64,000 nucleotides of DNA from Anaerocolumna xylanovorans DSM 12503 (GTDB taxonomy: Bacteria > Bacillota > Clostridia > Lachnospirales > Lachnospiraceae), in the NCBI RefSeq assembly GCF_900143645.1, contig NZ_FRFD01000006.1, positions 62,001 through 126,000 of the forward strand, written 5' to 3'. This document shows positions 1-8,644 of the stretch, piece by piece. Position 1 is the stretch's first letter; each line of letters starts with the position of its first letter. The notes below the pieces were generated by a model. It was given only the letters and a program-made list of their open reading frames with translations, was not told the origin of the DNA and did no database searches. The translations under genes were made by a program, and so were the position numbers.

Positions 1-1158
1 CCCGTATGGTACTGTAAGAAATGCCATAAGCCCATACTGGCAGAGGAGTGGCAGCTGCCGGTCAATCCACTGGAGGATAAACCGCCTCATCCCTGTGACT
101 GCGGCTGCGGGGATTTCAGTGAAGTCATTCCGGAAACAGCAGTATTTGATACCTGGGCTACCTCTTCTGTTACGCCTTTTATCAATTCAGGCTTTGGGGA
201 GAGGGAAGATACTCACAGCGAAATCTTCCCCATGGGTATGCGAAGCCAGGCACATGAGATTATCAGAACCTGGGCTTTTTACACCATTGTAAAAAGCATT
301 TACCATACCGGGCAAATACCCTGGAAGGATATTATGGTAAGCGGCTTCGTTCTGGCAAAGCCCGGTGAAAAGCTTAGTAAATCCCAGAATAACGCGTCTC
401 TTTCACCGGCCTTTTTAATCCGGAAACATTCGGCAGATGCCATCCGCTACTGGGCAGCCAATGCAAAGCTGGGTACGGACACCTTTTTTACGGAGGAGGA
501 GCTAAAGATATCCAAACGCTTTCTTACCAAGCTCTATAATGCGGCTAATTTCTGTATCATGCATTTGGAGGATTACAAGAAAGAAGGAACTGCTTTCCTG
601 CCTGTTGACAGGTGGATTCTGCAGAGAGTGAGTGAAGCTGCAAGGCAGGCGCAGGAGCTTCTGGAACACTATGAGATAGGGCAGGCAAGGCATGTAATAG
701 ACGAACTCTTCTGGAGGGATTTTTGCGATGATTATATTGAGATTGTAAAGGAGCGCCTATACCAGCCGCAAAAGCATGGAGAGAGGGAGCGGCAATCCGG
801 CCAGTATGCGCTCTATCACAGCCTCCTTGGCATATTAAAGCTTTATGCCATTTATACACCGCATATGACGGAATATATCTATCAGCAGTTCTTTTGTTCC
901 TTTGAGCCGGAGATGTCTCTTCATCAGACTTTATGGAATACAGAAGCAGAGGATAGGGATATCCTGGAATTCGGACAGCGCCTCCAGACGGTAATTGGAG
1001 AAGTAAGAAGGAGAAAGGCAGAAAAGCAGCTTTCCATGAAGGAGGAGGTTGAGGAGCTGATCATTACTGCTCCTCCCCATATGGCAAGGTATTTTGAAAG
1101 CTCCGAAAAGGATATAAAGGCCTGTACCGGAGCTAAGAAAATTATTGTAAGAAGCTGA
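1..1158 (+). CDS. valS: Valyl-tRNA synthetase, C-terminal part (5' end outside window)
   Basis: Class I aminoacyl-tRNA synthetase that charges tRNA-Val in the cytoplasm. The frame is open from base 1, so the gene starts upstream; about 385 codons are visible. The first residues hold a Cys-rich zinc element (WYCKKC and later CDCGCG), followed by DTWATSSVTPFI, typical of the catalytic core of archaeal/clostridial-type ValRS. The KMSKS signature appears as KLSKS at bases 370-384. An anticodon-binding helical domain and a short basic tail follow. IleRS and LeuRS are close relatives, but the DTWATSS motif favours ValRS. It ends in a stop at 1156-1158 and faces a convergent efflux gene. Confidence 0.9.
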   Translation, partial: PVWYCKKCHKPILAEEWQLPVNPLEDKPPHPCDCGCGDFSEVIPETAVFDTWATSSVTPFINSGFGEREDTHSEIFPMGMRSQAHEIIRTWAFYTIVKSIYHTGQIPWKDIMVSGFVLAKPGEKLSKSQNNASLSPAFLIRKHSADAIRYWAANAKLGTDTFFTEEELKISKRFLTKLYNAANFCIMHLEDYKKEGTAFLPVDRWILQRVSEAARQAQELLEHYEIGQARHVIDELFWRDFCDDYIEIVKERLYQPQKHGERERQSGQYALYHSLLGILKLYAIYTPHMTEYIYQQFFCSFEPEMSLHQTLWNTEAEDRDILEFGQRLQTVIGEVRRRKAEKQLSMKEEVEELIITAPPHMARYFESSEKDIKACTGAKKIIVRS

Positions 1159-1167
1159 TAGAGTCTT

Positions 1168-1225
1168 AAAAAATCAGAGGCTGTTTCGTTCAGGGCATAA
1201 TATTTACCAGGTCACGAAACAGCCT
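1168..1225 (-). terminator. Intrinsic terminator of the MFS efflux gene
   Basis: A 12-bp inverted repeat (AGGCTGTTTCGT at 1178-1189, ACGAAACAGCCT at 1214-1225) is followed on the minus strand by a six-T run (complement of 1168-1173). It lies just past the stop of the minus-strand MFS gene and may also stop valS transcripts from the other side, where the T-run is poor. Confidence 0.75.
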
Positions 1226-1236
1226 TCTAGAAAATA

Positions 1237-2709
1237 TCAGATAGTTTCTTCCTGTATATCTAACCCTTCCGTCTTCTTTGAATCATCAGGGCAGGAAGGC
1301 AGAGCGTTATGCTTTCGCATCACTGTGAGAGATAAGCAGAATCCGGTCAGTATAAATAAGAGCATAACAAACAGTGCGGATGTAAAGCCTGTTGCCGCTG
1401 CAGTTTCTGCTAAAATTCCTTTTTTCAAGGCATTTGCCTGGGAGGTAGACATAATGCTTAGAAACAGGGAAGAGCCTATTGCTGCTGCAATCTGCTGGAG
1501 AGTATTTAAGATTGCCACACCGTGAGGATAAGAGGTCTTTTGCAGGTTACTAAGGGCATTGGTCTGGGAGGGGGAGAGGGTGCTGCCAATTCCGATGCAG
1601 ACGGCAATATAAAGGAGGATAATCATAATGAGTGCAGTCCCAGCCGTTACTCTCGATAAAAAGAAAAGGGCTGTAAGAATAATGAAAAAACCTGCGGGTA
1701 TCAGATTTTTAGCTCCGATTTTATCATACAGCCGCCCGCTTAGAAGAGACATACCGCCATTTATCAAGGTTGCAGGGAGAATAGCAAGAGCGGATAGGAA
1801 AACAGTTGTTTTCAATGCTCCCTGCAGATACATGGGAAGCATGATATTCATAGTGAATACTGTCATCATGGATATCATGACAAGGACTGCCCCTATGGAA
1901 AAGGCGGAATTTTTAAAGGTACGGATTTCAAGCATGGGTTCTTTTAAGGTCAACTGACGCTTTCCAAACAGAAGAAGTGCCAGAATACCTGCAAGAAAGG
2001 CAGAAACAGCCACTGTAAGATTTTCCTTACTGCTAAAGGCATTTAATCCGTATATAATGCCGCCGACACCAATGGTTGAAAGCAGGATGGAGAGGATATC
2101 AATCCTTGGCTTTGTCAGAGTTGTTACGTCTGCCAGATAAACAAGGCCAAGCACCATTAGAAGAAGGATTATGGGAATCAGCATAAGGAATAGAACATGC
2201 CAGTGAAAATAGTTTAATACCAAGCCTGAAACGGTAGGTCCCAGTGCCGGACCCAGTTGAATGGCGCAGGAGCATATGCCCATAGCAGTGCCGTGTTTTT
2301 TTCGGGGTGTAATCAGCAGAACAATTGTCATCATAATGGACACCATCATACCGGTGCCAAAGGCCTGAATCATTCTGGAAAACAGCAGCAGGAGGAAGGA
2401 ATCAGAGCAGGCTGCCAGAGTAGTTCCCATGAGGAGTACAGCCATGGCGCCAAGATAAAGCTTCTTGATTTCAAAGGTCTGGATCAGGAAGGCTGTAATG
2501 GGAACCATGACAGCTACAATAATCATATATGCCGTTACAATCCATTGTATGGTACCCCCTGTGACATGCATCTCCTCCATTAAGGTATTTAAAGATACAT
2601 TTAGAATCGTTTCGTTGAATAGTCCCACAAAGGCACTAAATACCAGGATACTTTGTATCGCTGCAGGATTTAGCTGCTTGCTGGGAGCCTTAGCTTTTTT
2701 ACTGGTCAT
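1237..2709 (-). CDS. MFS drug:H+ antiporter, DHA2 (EmrB/QacA, 14-TM) family
   Basis: Predicted multidrug efflux permease of 490 residues, the usual DHA2 length, with about 14 hydrophobic segments and a short Lys-rich cytoplasmic N-terminus. The antiporter motif C region reads GPALGPTVSG in TM5, and the loop after TM2-3 holds a variant of motif A. ATG at 2709 is preceded by AAGGAG, with a rather long 13-nt gap. The nearest named relatives are LmrB-like lincomycin exporters, but the substrate cannot be read from sequence. A sigma-A promoter and a terminator-like hairpin lie directly upstream (see the leader entries), so expression may be controlled by premature termination. Confidence 0.85.
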   Translation of the reverse strand: MTSKKAKAPSKQLNPAAIQSILVFSAFVGLFNETILNVSLNTLMEEMHVTGGTIQWIVTAYMIIVAVMVPITAFLIQTFEIKKLYLGAMAVLLMGTTLAACSDSFLLLLFSRMIQAFGTGMMVSIMMTIVLLITPRKKHGTAMGICSCAIQLGPALGPTVSGLVLNYFHWHVLFLMLIPIILLLMVLGLVYLADVTTLTKPRIDILSILLSTIGVGGIIYGLNAFSSKENLTVAVSAFLAGILALLLFGKRQLTLKEPMLEIRTFKNSAFSIGAVLVMISMMTVFTMNIMLPMYLQGALKTTVFLSALAILPATLINGGMSLLSGRLYDKIGAKNLIPAGFFIILTALFFLSRVTAGTALIMIILLYIAVCIGIGSTLSPSQTNALSNLQKTSYPHGVAILNTLQQIAAAIGSSLFLSIMSTSQANALKKGILAETAAATGFTSALFVMLLFILTGFCLSLTVMRKHNALPSCPDDSKKTEGLDIQEETI

Positions 2710-2742
2710 ATGGCTTCATATTCTCCTTGTCATAAATTTGCG

Positions 2743-2797
2743 CAAAAAAAACGAGCGGGTTTGAGATAACTGGACTTACGTTATCAAACCGCTCGTT
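2743..2797 (-). promoter_or_regulatory. Terminator-like hairpin in the efflux-gene leader (possible attenuator)
   Basis: Read on the minus strand, a long stem formed by 2797-2780 and 2770-2750 (outer stem AACGAGCGG/CCGCTCGTT) is followed at once by eight T residues (complement of 2743-2750). The ribosome-binding site of the MFS gene lies only about 15 nt further on. The predicted start of transcription is at about 2800, at the top of the hairpin. It therefore looks like a leader terminator. It could instead be the delayed terminator of the upstream acetyltransferase gene. Confidence 0.55.
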
Positions 2798-2806
2798 ATG
2801 TTTTTC

Positions 2807-2836
2807 ATTTTACAATATATTAGAGAAATTTTGCAA
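2807..2836 (-). promoter_or_regulatory. Sigma-A promoter for the MFS efflux gene
   Basis: Minus-strand -35 TTGCAA (2836-2831), 18-bp spacer, -10 TAAAAT (2812-2807). The start of transcription would be near 2800, giving a leader of about 90 nt that contains the hairpin at 2743-2797. Confidence 0.5.
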
Positions 2837-2965
2837 GTACTTTTTATATTTTTTAGATGGCAGGAAACAATGTCCTTTATTGGTTTCTTAAATCTATTTC
2901 TTTGTCATTCATAATGTTAATTACGATTGTAATAAACAGAGCTATGAATATAGCTATAACAAAGT

Positions 2966-3493
2966 TTACAATAGGCACTCTAACTGGCAGTCATACGGCT
3001 CCTTTTCCACATGGCATTGGTTGTATTCGAAAGCTTCAACGCAGCCCATTGCACGATAGAATGCCTGGCTTTCTACCGCAGAATGAGCCGAGATATATAA
3101 TTTTTTCGCGCCATGTTCCTTTGCCCAAACCTTTGCCAGTTGAAATAATTCCTTCCCAATCCCTCTTCCGCGCATATCTTCAGAAATGTGGATGCTGGAT
3201 AAGTCAAGGTATTCTTTGTTTTTTCCAAATAAAGCAGGCTCTACAGAAACAAAGCCTTTTAACGTTCCGTCTGAAAATGCTCCCAATACAAAACCGCCTG
3301 TAGTTATGGTATTTTTTAAACAGGCAATCAATTCATTATATTCGTCTTCCGTCCAGTCATCCGTAAAGGGAGCATCTTTAATACACCACTTACCATCAAT
3401 TTTACGCCAGCATTGGGTTACAGACTGACGGCGTATGAAATGTGAAAAAAGTTCTCTATCAATTTCATTTGCTTTTAATTCTATGTATTTCAT
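2966..3493 (-). CDS. GNAT family N-acetyltransferase
   Basis: Predicted acetyl-CoA-dependent N-acetyltransferase of about 175 residues; the substrate is unknown. The acetyl-CoA binding motif A is clear: IHISEDMRGRGIGKELF, with the RGRGIG pyrophosphate loop, followed by motif B (AFYRAMGCVEAFE). I chose ATG at 3493 because AAGGGG sits eight bases upstream of it; the in-frame codon at 3517 has no ribosome-binding site. It is a single gene on the minus strand, upstream of the efflux pump and possibly read through into it. The acidic/aromatic segment before the GNAT core is typical of small-molecule acetyltransferases, but this does not prove an antibiotic target. Confidence 0.8.
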   Translation of the reverse strand: MKYIELKANEIDRELFSHFIRRQSVTQCWRKIDGKWCIKDAPFTDDWTEDEYNELIACLKNTITTGGFVLGAFSDGTLKGFVSVEPALFGKNKEYLDLSSIHISEDMRGRGIGKELFQLAKVWAKEHGAKKLYISAHSAVESQAFYRAMGCVEAFEYNQCHVEKEPYDCQLECLL

Positions 3494-3574
3494 ATTAATC
3501 CCCTTCGTGAATATCAAAATGTAAACATTTTATATACAATTATATTATTTTAAAATAAAGAACCTTTCAGGAAC

Positions 3575-5227
3575 TTATTGATGGAAGGATTTCCAGAAAG
3601 CACCGTCCTTATCAATCAAATTCGTGATATCGGAAAATGGAATTTCAAATTGCGGAAAGCCTGCGGCATAGGGAGCAATGGCACCGGAATCAAAATAAAC
3701 CGTTAGTGTATCATTACTAAGGTCAAAGAACTGGCTCTCTGTAACATAGGTGCTGTCAGAGGTAAAATAGAAACTGCCATCTGCCGTCTCCTGTGCTTTC
3801 ATTTTTTTACGCACAATATTATCCAGAGCCTTGACATAATTACTGTCCTTCTTGAAGAGGTCCTTAAACTGATAGAATGTGCCGGTTTTGGTGTCTATAA
3901 AGTAGTAAAGGCGGATGGGGGTACCATGAGCGGCTCCAAAGGGAAAGTCATATCCGGTCCTGCAGATGACTAAGAGGTCCTTGAGCTGATCTACTGAGAA
4001 GTTGTCATCAACCATCAGTGCATCCTTTTCCGTAAGCTTCATCCGGTCAGCAGTAAACAGGCCTTCCAGCTTATCGTTAATTTTCTTTTGAGTACTTAAG
4101 TCACTTAAGCCTTCCAGTTTTGGATAATAGATTGCGACATATTTGTTCGGTTTAACCTTTACGGAGTGGACGGTGATGCCGGAAGAAAGTGCCGTTGCCT
4201 CCGCACCTTTCCAAATAAGGGTTCCGTCCATCTTAAGATAGTAAAGAGTATTATCAATATTTGCCTGAACTACATTACCCAGAACAGTCAGCGTTCCGCG
4301 GCCTTCCTGTTTTGGAAAGGAGGAGACTTTATTTCCCTTTGTATCGATCAGATAGGTGTATTTACTGTCAGTGCAGGAAGCATATTGATTCGTATAAACA
4401 CTAAGATCGTAATATTTATAGGAGGTCAGCTGTTTTCCGTTCTTATCAAAGAGGGCAGAGGGCATAACACCGGTAAGATAACCTTCCCCGTCAGGAAGCT
4501 TCTTTTTGACGCCGAATAACCCATTTCCAAGGTATGTAGCATCACTGTAACTTGCTTTTAGTATGGTCTTTCCGTTAAGATCCTTGACACCCTCAAGAAA
4601 AGTCTTGGAATCGGTATAAGTAATATAACCATCACCGGTTACACCATAATAATTTTTGATATTTAAGGGATAGGTTTTTAGAATCTTCCCTTCGCTGTTG
4701 ATGCGGTAGAATTTACCTGATTTTGATACGATTGCGGTATGATCCTTACCAAAGTCGCTGGCAAAATTATAGCTGGCTTTAATGACAATCTTACCCTTGT
4801 TATTGATATATCCGTTTTTGTAGGTCTTGGTATCGGTGAAAGAAGCCAGACCATTATGAAAATCATTGACATAATTCGAGGTTTTTAAGATGACTTTTCC
4901 CTTTGTGTTGATTGCAAGATAGGTTCCATCCTGATATACAACGGCCAGACCATCCGAGAAATTTCCTGCCCAGGTATAGGAAGGTTTTATCACGATAGAG
5001 CCTGTCTGGTCAACAAAGCCATAAAGGTCGTTGCCATTTGTTATGGCATGCATTGGATACAGATTGGAGTTTTTCTCCGATAAAGTGTTATTTGCGGCGG
5101 CGAGAGAGCTCTCCGGATTAGCGGTGGATGCATTCGCTTCTTTTATACTGCCTGTATTGCAAAATACAACAGACAAACATACAATTCCTAATAAGGCGGC
5201 CTTTCTAAGGCCAATTTCCAATTTCAC
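3575..5227 (-). CDS. Secreted WG-repeat protein with C-terminal DUF3298 (RsiV-like) domain
   Basis: The N-terminus has a basic stretch, a hydrophobic core (LLGIVCLSVVF) and an Ala-rich cleavage region, so the protein is probably exported. About 300 residues of WG beta-repeats follow, with recurring units such as GFVDQTGSIVIKPSY and GYINNKGKIVIKASY, which are usually binding or structural modules. The last ~170 residues match the DUF3298 domain found at the C-terminus of the anti-sigma factor RsiV (FPFGAAHGTP, PQFEIPFSDI). I place the start at GTG 5227 because GGGAGG lies eight bases before it; an upstream in-frame GTG at 5248 would put that site inside the coding region. The function is unknown; a cell-surface sensing or lysozyme-binding role is only suggested by the RsiV similarity. 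Confidence 0.75.
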   Translation of the reverse strand: MKLEIGLRKAALLGIVCLSVVFCNTGSIKEANASTANPESSLAAANNTLSEKNSNLYPMHAITNGNDLYGFVDQTGSIVIKPSYTWAGNFSDGLAVVYQDGTYLAINTKGKVILKTSNYVNDFHNGLASFTDTKTYKNGYINNKGKIVIKASYNFASDFGKDHTAIVSKSGKFYRINSEGKILKTYPLNIKNYYGVTGDGYITYTDSKTFLEGVKDLNGKTILKASYSDATYLGNGLFGVKKKLPDGEGYLTGVMPSALFDKNGKQLTSYKYYDLSVYTNQYASCTDSKYTYLIDTKGNKVSSFPKQEGRGTLTVLGNVVQANIDNTLYYLKMDGTLIWKGAEATALSSGITVHSVKVKPNKYVAIYYPKLEGLSDLSTQKKINDKLEGLFTADRMKLTEKDALMVDDNFSVDQLKDLLVICRTGYDFPFGAAHGTPIRLYYFIDTKTGTFYQFKDLFKKDSNYVKALDNIVRKKMKAQETADGSFYFTSDSTYVTESQFFDLSNDTLTVYFDSGAIAPYAAGFPQFEIPFSDITNLIDKDGAFWKSFHQ

Positions 5228-5505
5228 TTTTATTTCCTCCCAATTCACTTTTTCTTATCTTATGAAGATCTTCCCTGTTAACAAGTCTATTATATCTCTT
5301 CTGCAAAGAAATGCACGTTACGTTTGTATGAAAGTTATTAAATGTTGTTTACGGAAAATGAACAAAAAAGGGTCTGTCTGCAGAGGGATTTTTAAGAAGA
5401 AATATAGAAAGCCTTTGTTTTGGTGGACTTGCTGTGTTTGATTTTGTAATGTATTTATTAAGTGGTTCCCGTAAGGAGTATAAAAGTGCAATACGGTGCG
5501 GGGAG

Positions 5506-6000
5506 TCATTTTATTCGAGTGGCATACAGTTCGGCATTGATATGCCAGATTCCGTCTTTTTCCACATGTACGTTTTGCCAATGAAAGGATATATCCGTAA
5601 TTTCTGAAAAAACCCATTTTTCATTTTGATTGTTAATATTGGTAAGGACAATCTTCTCTCCCTCCCGCCTGGCTTCAAGGCGGGTAATATACCCTGTACA
5701 TCCGTAAGAGACATCCCATCTTGTTGTCCGGGGATTATAAATTCGAAGTGTAGTGCCATATTCACCATCCGGTTGTGGATTTGCTTCTCTCGTAAATCTG
5801 GAAGGACAGATAAAAACATCCTGAATTGCCCGACCTTCCAGTACCCGGGAAAATATCCATTCTCCCTGTACTTTTCTCTTTTGATTGTTATCAACCCATT
5901 CAAAATCCCATTCACCTATCAGCATACCAAAAAGATCGTCCTCTGCTGGAATGTCTTCATTTCTATTATTGCTTATTAATGCATTCGTAAAACCGCTCAT
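5506..6000 (-). CDS. DUF1579-like hypothetical protein
   Basis: A 164-residue soluble protein with no signal peptide. It has the layout of small lipocalin/calycin-like DUF1579 proteins: an early LIGEWDFEW followed by alternating beta-strand segments (GEWIFSRVLEGRAIQDV, GTTLRIYNPRTTRWDVSY). ATG at 6000 has GGAGG five bases upstream, and TATAAT sits about 40 bp further up without a clear -35. No neighbour indicates a role. The function is unknown. Confidence 0.6.
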   Translation of the reverse strand: MSGFTNALISNNRNEDIPAEDDLFGMLIGEWDFEWVDNNQKRKVQGEWIFSRVLEGRAIQDVFICPSRFTREANPQPDGEYGTTLRIYNPRTTRWDVSYGCTGYITRLEARREGEKIVLTNINNQNEKWVFSEITDISFHWQNVHVEKDGIWHINAELYATRIK

Positions 6001-6140
6001 TTTTTCCTCCGTTCTATTGCTTATATATAAGTATATTATAGTCCGGTACTGCGACAGCTATATGTCATGATTTAATAAAAGTCACGGCAGTTTAAATTAG
6101 TTCTTAGCAACACAAGCTTGGGGAACTTGGGCTTTATCAT

Positions 6141-7763
6141 TTACAGCTCTTCAATCAGGCTTTTTAACTGTTTGCTCTCTTCAAAGCCAGGGTCTGAAAG
6201 AAGTGACTTTTCAATGTACTCCATGGCTTTCTTAAACTCTTGCAGATTGTAGTGACATAGCGCTATTTCATAATTTACCCCGGCATCTTCGCCGTAAAAT
6301 TCCAAGGAAGATTTAAAAAGCCTGATAGCATCCTCATCATAGCCAAAATAGGCTAATAAGGAACCTAAACAATAAAGTAAATTTCCCTCTTCCCCGATAG
6401 GGAAATAATACTCCCATACCTTATATATTACGGAAATCAGCTCTTCCGCCGGAAAATCCTCCTCGTCAGCTATTCTTTCAAGCAACGTATTATAGAATTC
6501 AATAAAGGTTCTTGCATCCCAAACAGTATATCTTAGAAAGGTCAGCAATTCTTTGGTGGTGAGAGACTTATGAAGAGGTACAACTGCCTTTTTTATGGTG
6601 TAAAAATCATCAGGACCTATGCTTTCGATAATCTCGCGAAAGGCCATTTCAGTTTCTGAAAATTCATGTGAATGCTGACTTAGCAAAAACAAAGAAGTAG
6701 TTACATTTTCATGTTCATATATACTGTGAATTGCTTTTCCACCAAGGCTCTTAAAATATAATTCCAGAGCGTGAAAATTAACCGTCAGGGATATGGAGCC
6801 ATGCTTTGATAAATAAGGATGATAATTTTTGTGCATTGACTCTGCATTTCGATATCCTTTATCGGAGGAAATCAGAACGATATCATCGCCAAACAGGTTT
6901 TTTAGTCTATTGATACACTGCAAAGCAATTACCGGCAGGGAAAAGGCGGTATCCTCCAAACAATCTTTGTAGTATAGGAGAATATCATTCATAGTATTGT
7001 CTTCGTAATAACGGCTGTCCTGTAGTGGTCTGTCTGTATAGTAATAATCCAAGCCTGCCAGAATGGATTTATCCTCTGAATCAGGCTGTCCGCTTCCAGA
7101 AGTAACCGTAATCAGGCCTTCAAAAAGCGTTCCTTTGTTTACATAGAAGGTATCTTGCGGAAGAGTGTCAAAAGTATAATTGGCGAATAAAATCAGAGGG
7201 TTTCTAAGGTTGCCGGCCCTTAGAACTTCACCGCTGTTTCTTAGCTGTAACTCTTCATCCTTTGTCATGTCAAAGGATGCACAGTCAAGTACCCCATTTT
7301 CAAAATAAGGCCTAAGATAACTATGGTTTAGCCAGTATTCTACGTTTCTTTCGGCAAGATCTGTTATGATATATTTGAACCTTAACCCCTTTAGGGATGA
7401 ATTTTCAAGCATATATAGAAATCTCTTAAGAAAGGTATAGGTAAACCGGCCGACTCCGGCGGCAAGCTCCATTATATAGATGGTAGTACTTTTATCAAAA
7501 TCTGCATTGGCAGAGATATCTCTGCAATAACCAAATACGGTTTTGGCATACAGGTTTGCAATGTAAGGGTTTGTAGTTATATATTGAGGTACAATTCCTT
7601 TACTCCAGGCTTTTGGACCTTGGCTTGCATAGAAGTCGGTCTGAAGCTTCCATACGAGGGATTGGGATAGAGGTTTTTGGCTTTCCAGTATGTTTGCAGA
7701 ATTCTCTGAAGTTTCTGGTTTTCTGCCTCTTTTTATCATATATTTTCTTGCCTTTTCTGCCAA
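6141..7763 (-). CDS. MidA-like SAM-dependent methyltransferase fused to C-terminal TPRs
   Basis: About 540 residues. The N-terminal half resembles the SAM-dependent MidA/NDUFAF7 methyltransferase family: a motif I-like loop ELAAGVGRFTYTF, a following acidic strand end KYIITDLAERN, and ANYTFDTLPQDTFYV, which matches the family's N-E-x-x-D-A-L-P-type segment. The last ~80 residues form at least two tetratricopeptide repeats (EDAIRLFKSSLEFYGEDAG, FKKAMEYIEKSLL). The start is uncertain: TTG at 7763 has AAGGGG seven bases upstream, while the frame is open up to a TTG at 7862 and contains ATGs at 7832 and 7739. MidA-type enzymes methylate a complex I subunit arginine in mitochondria. The target here is unknown. 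Confidence 0.6.
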   Translation of the reverse strand: MAEKARKYMIKRGRKPETSENSANILESQKPLSQSLVWKLQTDFYASQGPKAWSKGIVPQYITTNPYIANLYAKTVFGYCRDISANADFDKSTTIYIMELAAGVGRFTYTFLKRFLYMLENSSLKGLRFKYIITDLAERNVEYWLNHSYLRPYFENGVLDCASFDMTKDEELQLRNSGEVLRAGNLRNPLILFANYTFDTLPQDTFYVNKGTLFEGLITVTSGSGQPDSEDKSILAGLDYYYTDRPLQDSRYYEDNTMNDILLYYKDCLEDTAFSLPVIALQCINRLKNLFGDDIVLISSDKGYRNAESMHKNYHPYLSKHGSISLTVNFHALELYFKSLGGKAIHSIYEHENVTTSLFLLSQHSHEFSETEMAFREIIESIGPDDFYTIKKAVVPLHKSLTTKELLTFLRYTVWDARTFIEFYNTLLERIADEEDFPAEELISVIYKVWEYYFPIGEEGNLLYCLGSLLAYFGYDEDAIRLFKSSLEFYGEDAGVNYEIALCHYNLQEFKKAMEYIEKSLLSDPGFEESKQLKSLIEEL

Positions 7764-7904
7764 GATAATTCCCCTTTCAGTATCAGATATTGCTTCCCGG
7801 ATAAAACATGCAGGAGAGCAGACAGATAGCATAACACGTGCTATTGCAGTAGCATTATACAACAGTCATAAGGAAAAAACCATCATAGAAATAAAAGTGA
7901 GCAT

Positions 7905-7936
7905 AAAAATAGGGCTGTTTGATTTTAGACAGCCCT
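7905..7936 (-). terminator. Intrinsic terminator of the flavin reductase gene
   Basis: Perfect 8-bp stem AGGGCTGT/ACAGCCCT (7911-7918, 7929-7936) with a 10-nt loop. On the minus strand it is followed by TATTTTTATG. It lies 48 bp past the stop of the 7984-8520 gene. Confidence 0.8.
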
Positions 7937-7983
7937 GCATACTGCAAAAAGGATTCTCTTAACGGTACATAAACACAAATTAT

Positions 7984-8520
7984 TTATTCGATGATATAGG
8001 CACTGACAATCTCTCCGCAAAAAATGGTATGATAATCCTTGTTGGCACCATGGTAGAAGCTGTCAACCTCCTGGGGATAAAAAGCCTTTCTGTTTTCTTC
8101 TGTGATCTTTTCCTCATCCTGTTTTTGTTTGTATACTACCTTGCACTCAAGTGTCAGTGGTAATTCCTTAATAGCGGGAACGGACACTTTATCAGGTGTT
8201 TCCAGTGTCAGATTAAGTTCTTTGATTTTATCAGTGTCACGGCCGGATTTTGTTCCGCAAAAACCTAATATCTTTTTGTCAAAGGCTCCATATGGTATAT
8301 TTATTGTGAATTCAGAATTTTCTTCAAGCTGATGTTTTGTAAAGCGGTTTTCTCTGACAAAAACGGTAAATATCGGTTTTGACCATTCAATTCCCAGTGT
8401 ACCCCAGGAAATAGTCATAGAATTCACTTTATCATCTGTTTTTGTAGTCAGTAAAACACCTGTTTCCACCGCTTTCATAATTTCACTGGCATAATCGAAT
8501 ACTTTAATTTCCTTCTTCAT
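7984..8520 (-). CDS. Flavin reductase family protein (FMN-binding split barrel)
   Basis: A 178-residue cytoplasmic protein of the flavin reductase-like split-barrel family. The FMN-contacting segment reads NSMTISWGTLGIEWSKP, followed by FTVFVRENRFTKHQL and the LGFCGTKSGRD loop, in the usual order for clostridial members of about 180 residues. AAGGAGG precedes ATG 8520. It has its own terminator and seems monocistronic. Members bind FMN and reduce flavins or act as small redox partners; the electron acceptor is not deducible. Confidence 0.8.
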   Translation of the reverse strand: MKKEIKVFDYASEIMKAVETGVLLTTKTDDKVNSMTISWGTLGIEWSKPIFTVFVRENRFTKHQLEENSEFTINIPYGAFDKKILGFCGTKSGRDTDKIKELNLTLETPDKVSVPAIKELPLTLECKVVYKQKQDEEKITEENRKAFYPQEVDSFYHGANKDYHTIFCGEIVSAYIIE

Positions 8521-8644
8521 AGTACTGTCCTCCTTGAAATTTCGCTACCTATATGATAAGTTAATGAAAATTTAACAACAAGTATGCACTTTTTAGTAAG
8601 ATACTATCCAAAAGGAAAGTATTAATTTGTAATTATTATATTGA

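Noticed and set aside
1628..2583. Plus-strand open frames opposite the MFS efflux gene
   Set aside because: They lie wholly inside a well-defined transporter gene on the other strand and give no recognisable protein.
2690..2719. Overlapping mini-ORF MKPYDQ as a leader peptide for the efflux gene
   Set aside because: Only three bases separate it from AAGGAG and it ends inside the pump gene; too weak to list as a feature.
5228..5248. GTG at 5248 as start of the WG-repeat protein
   Set aside because: The GGGAGG ribosome-binding site lies inside that extension and serves the GTG at 5227.
5626..5979. Plus-strand 117-codon frame
   Set aside because: Shadow of the minus-strand DUF1579-like gene, with no ribosome-binding site.
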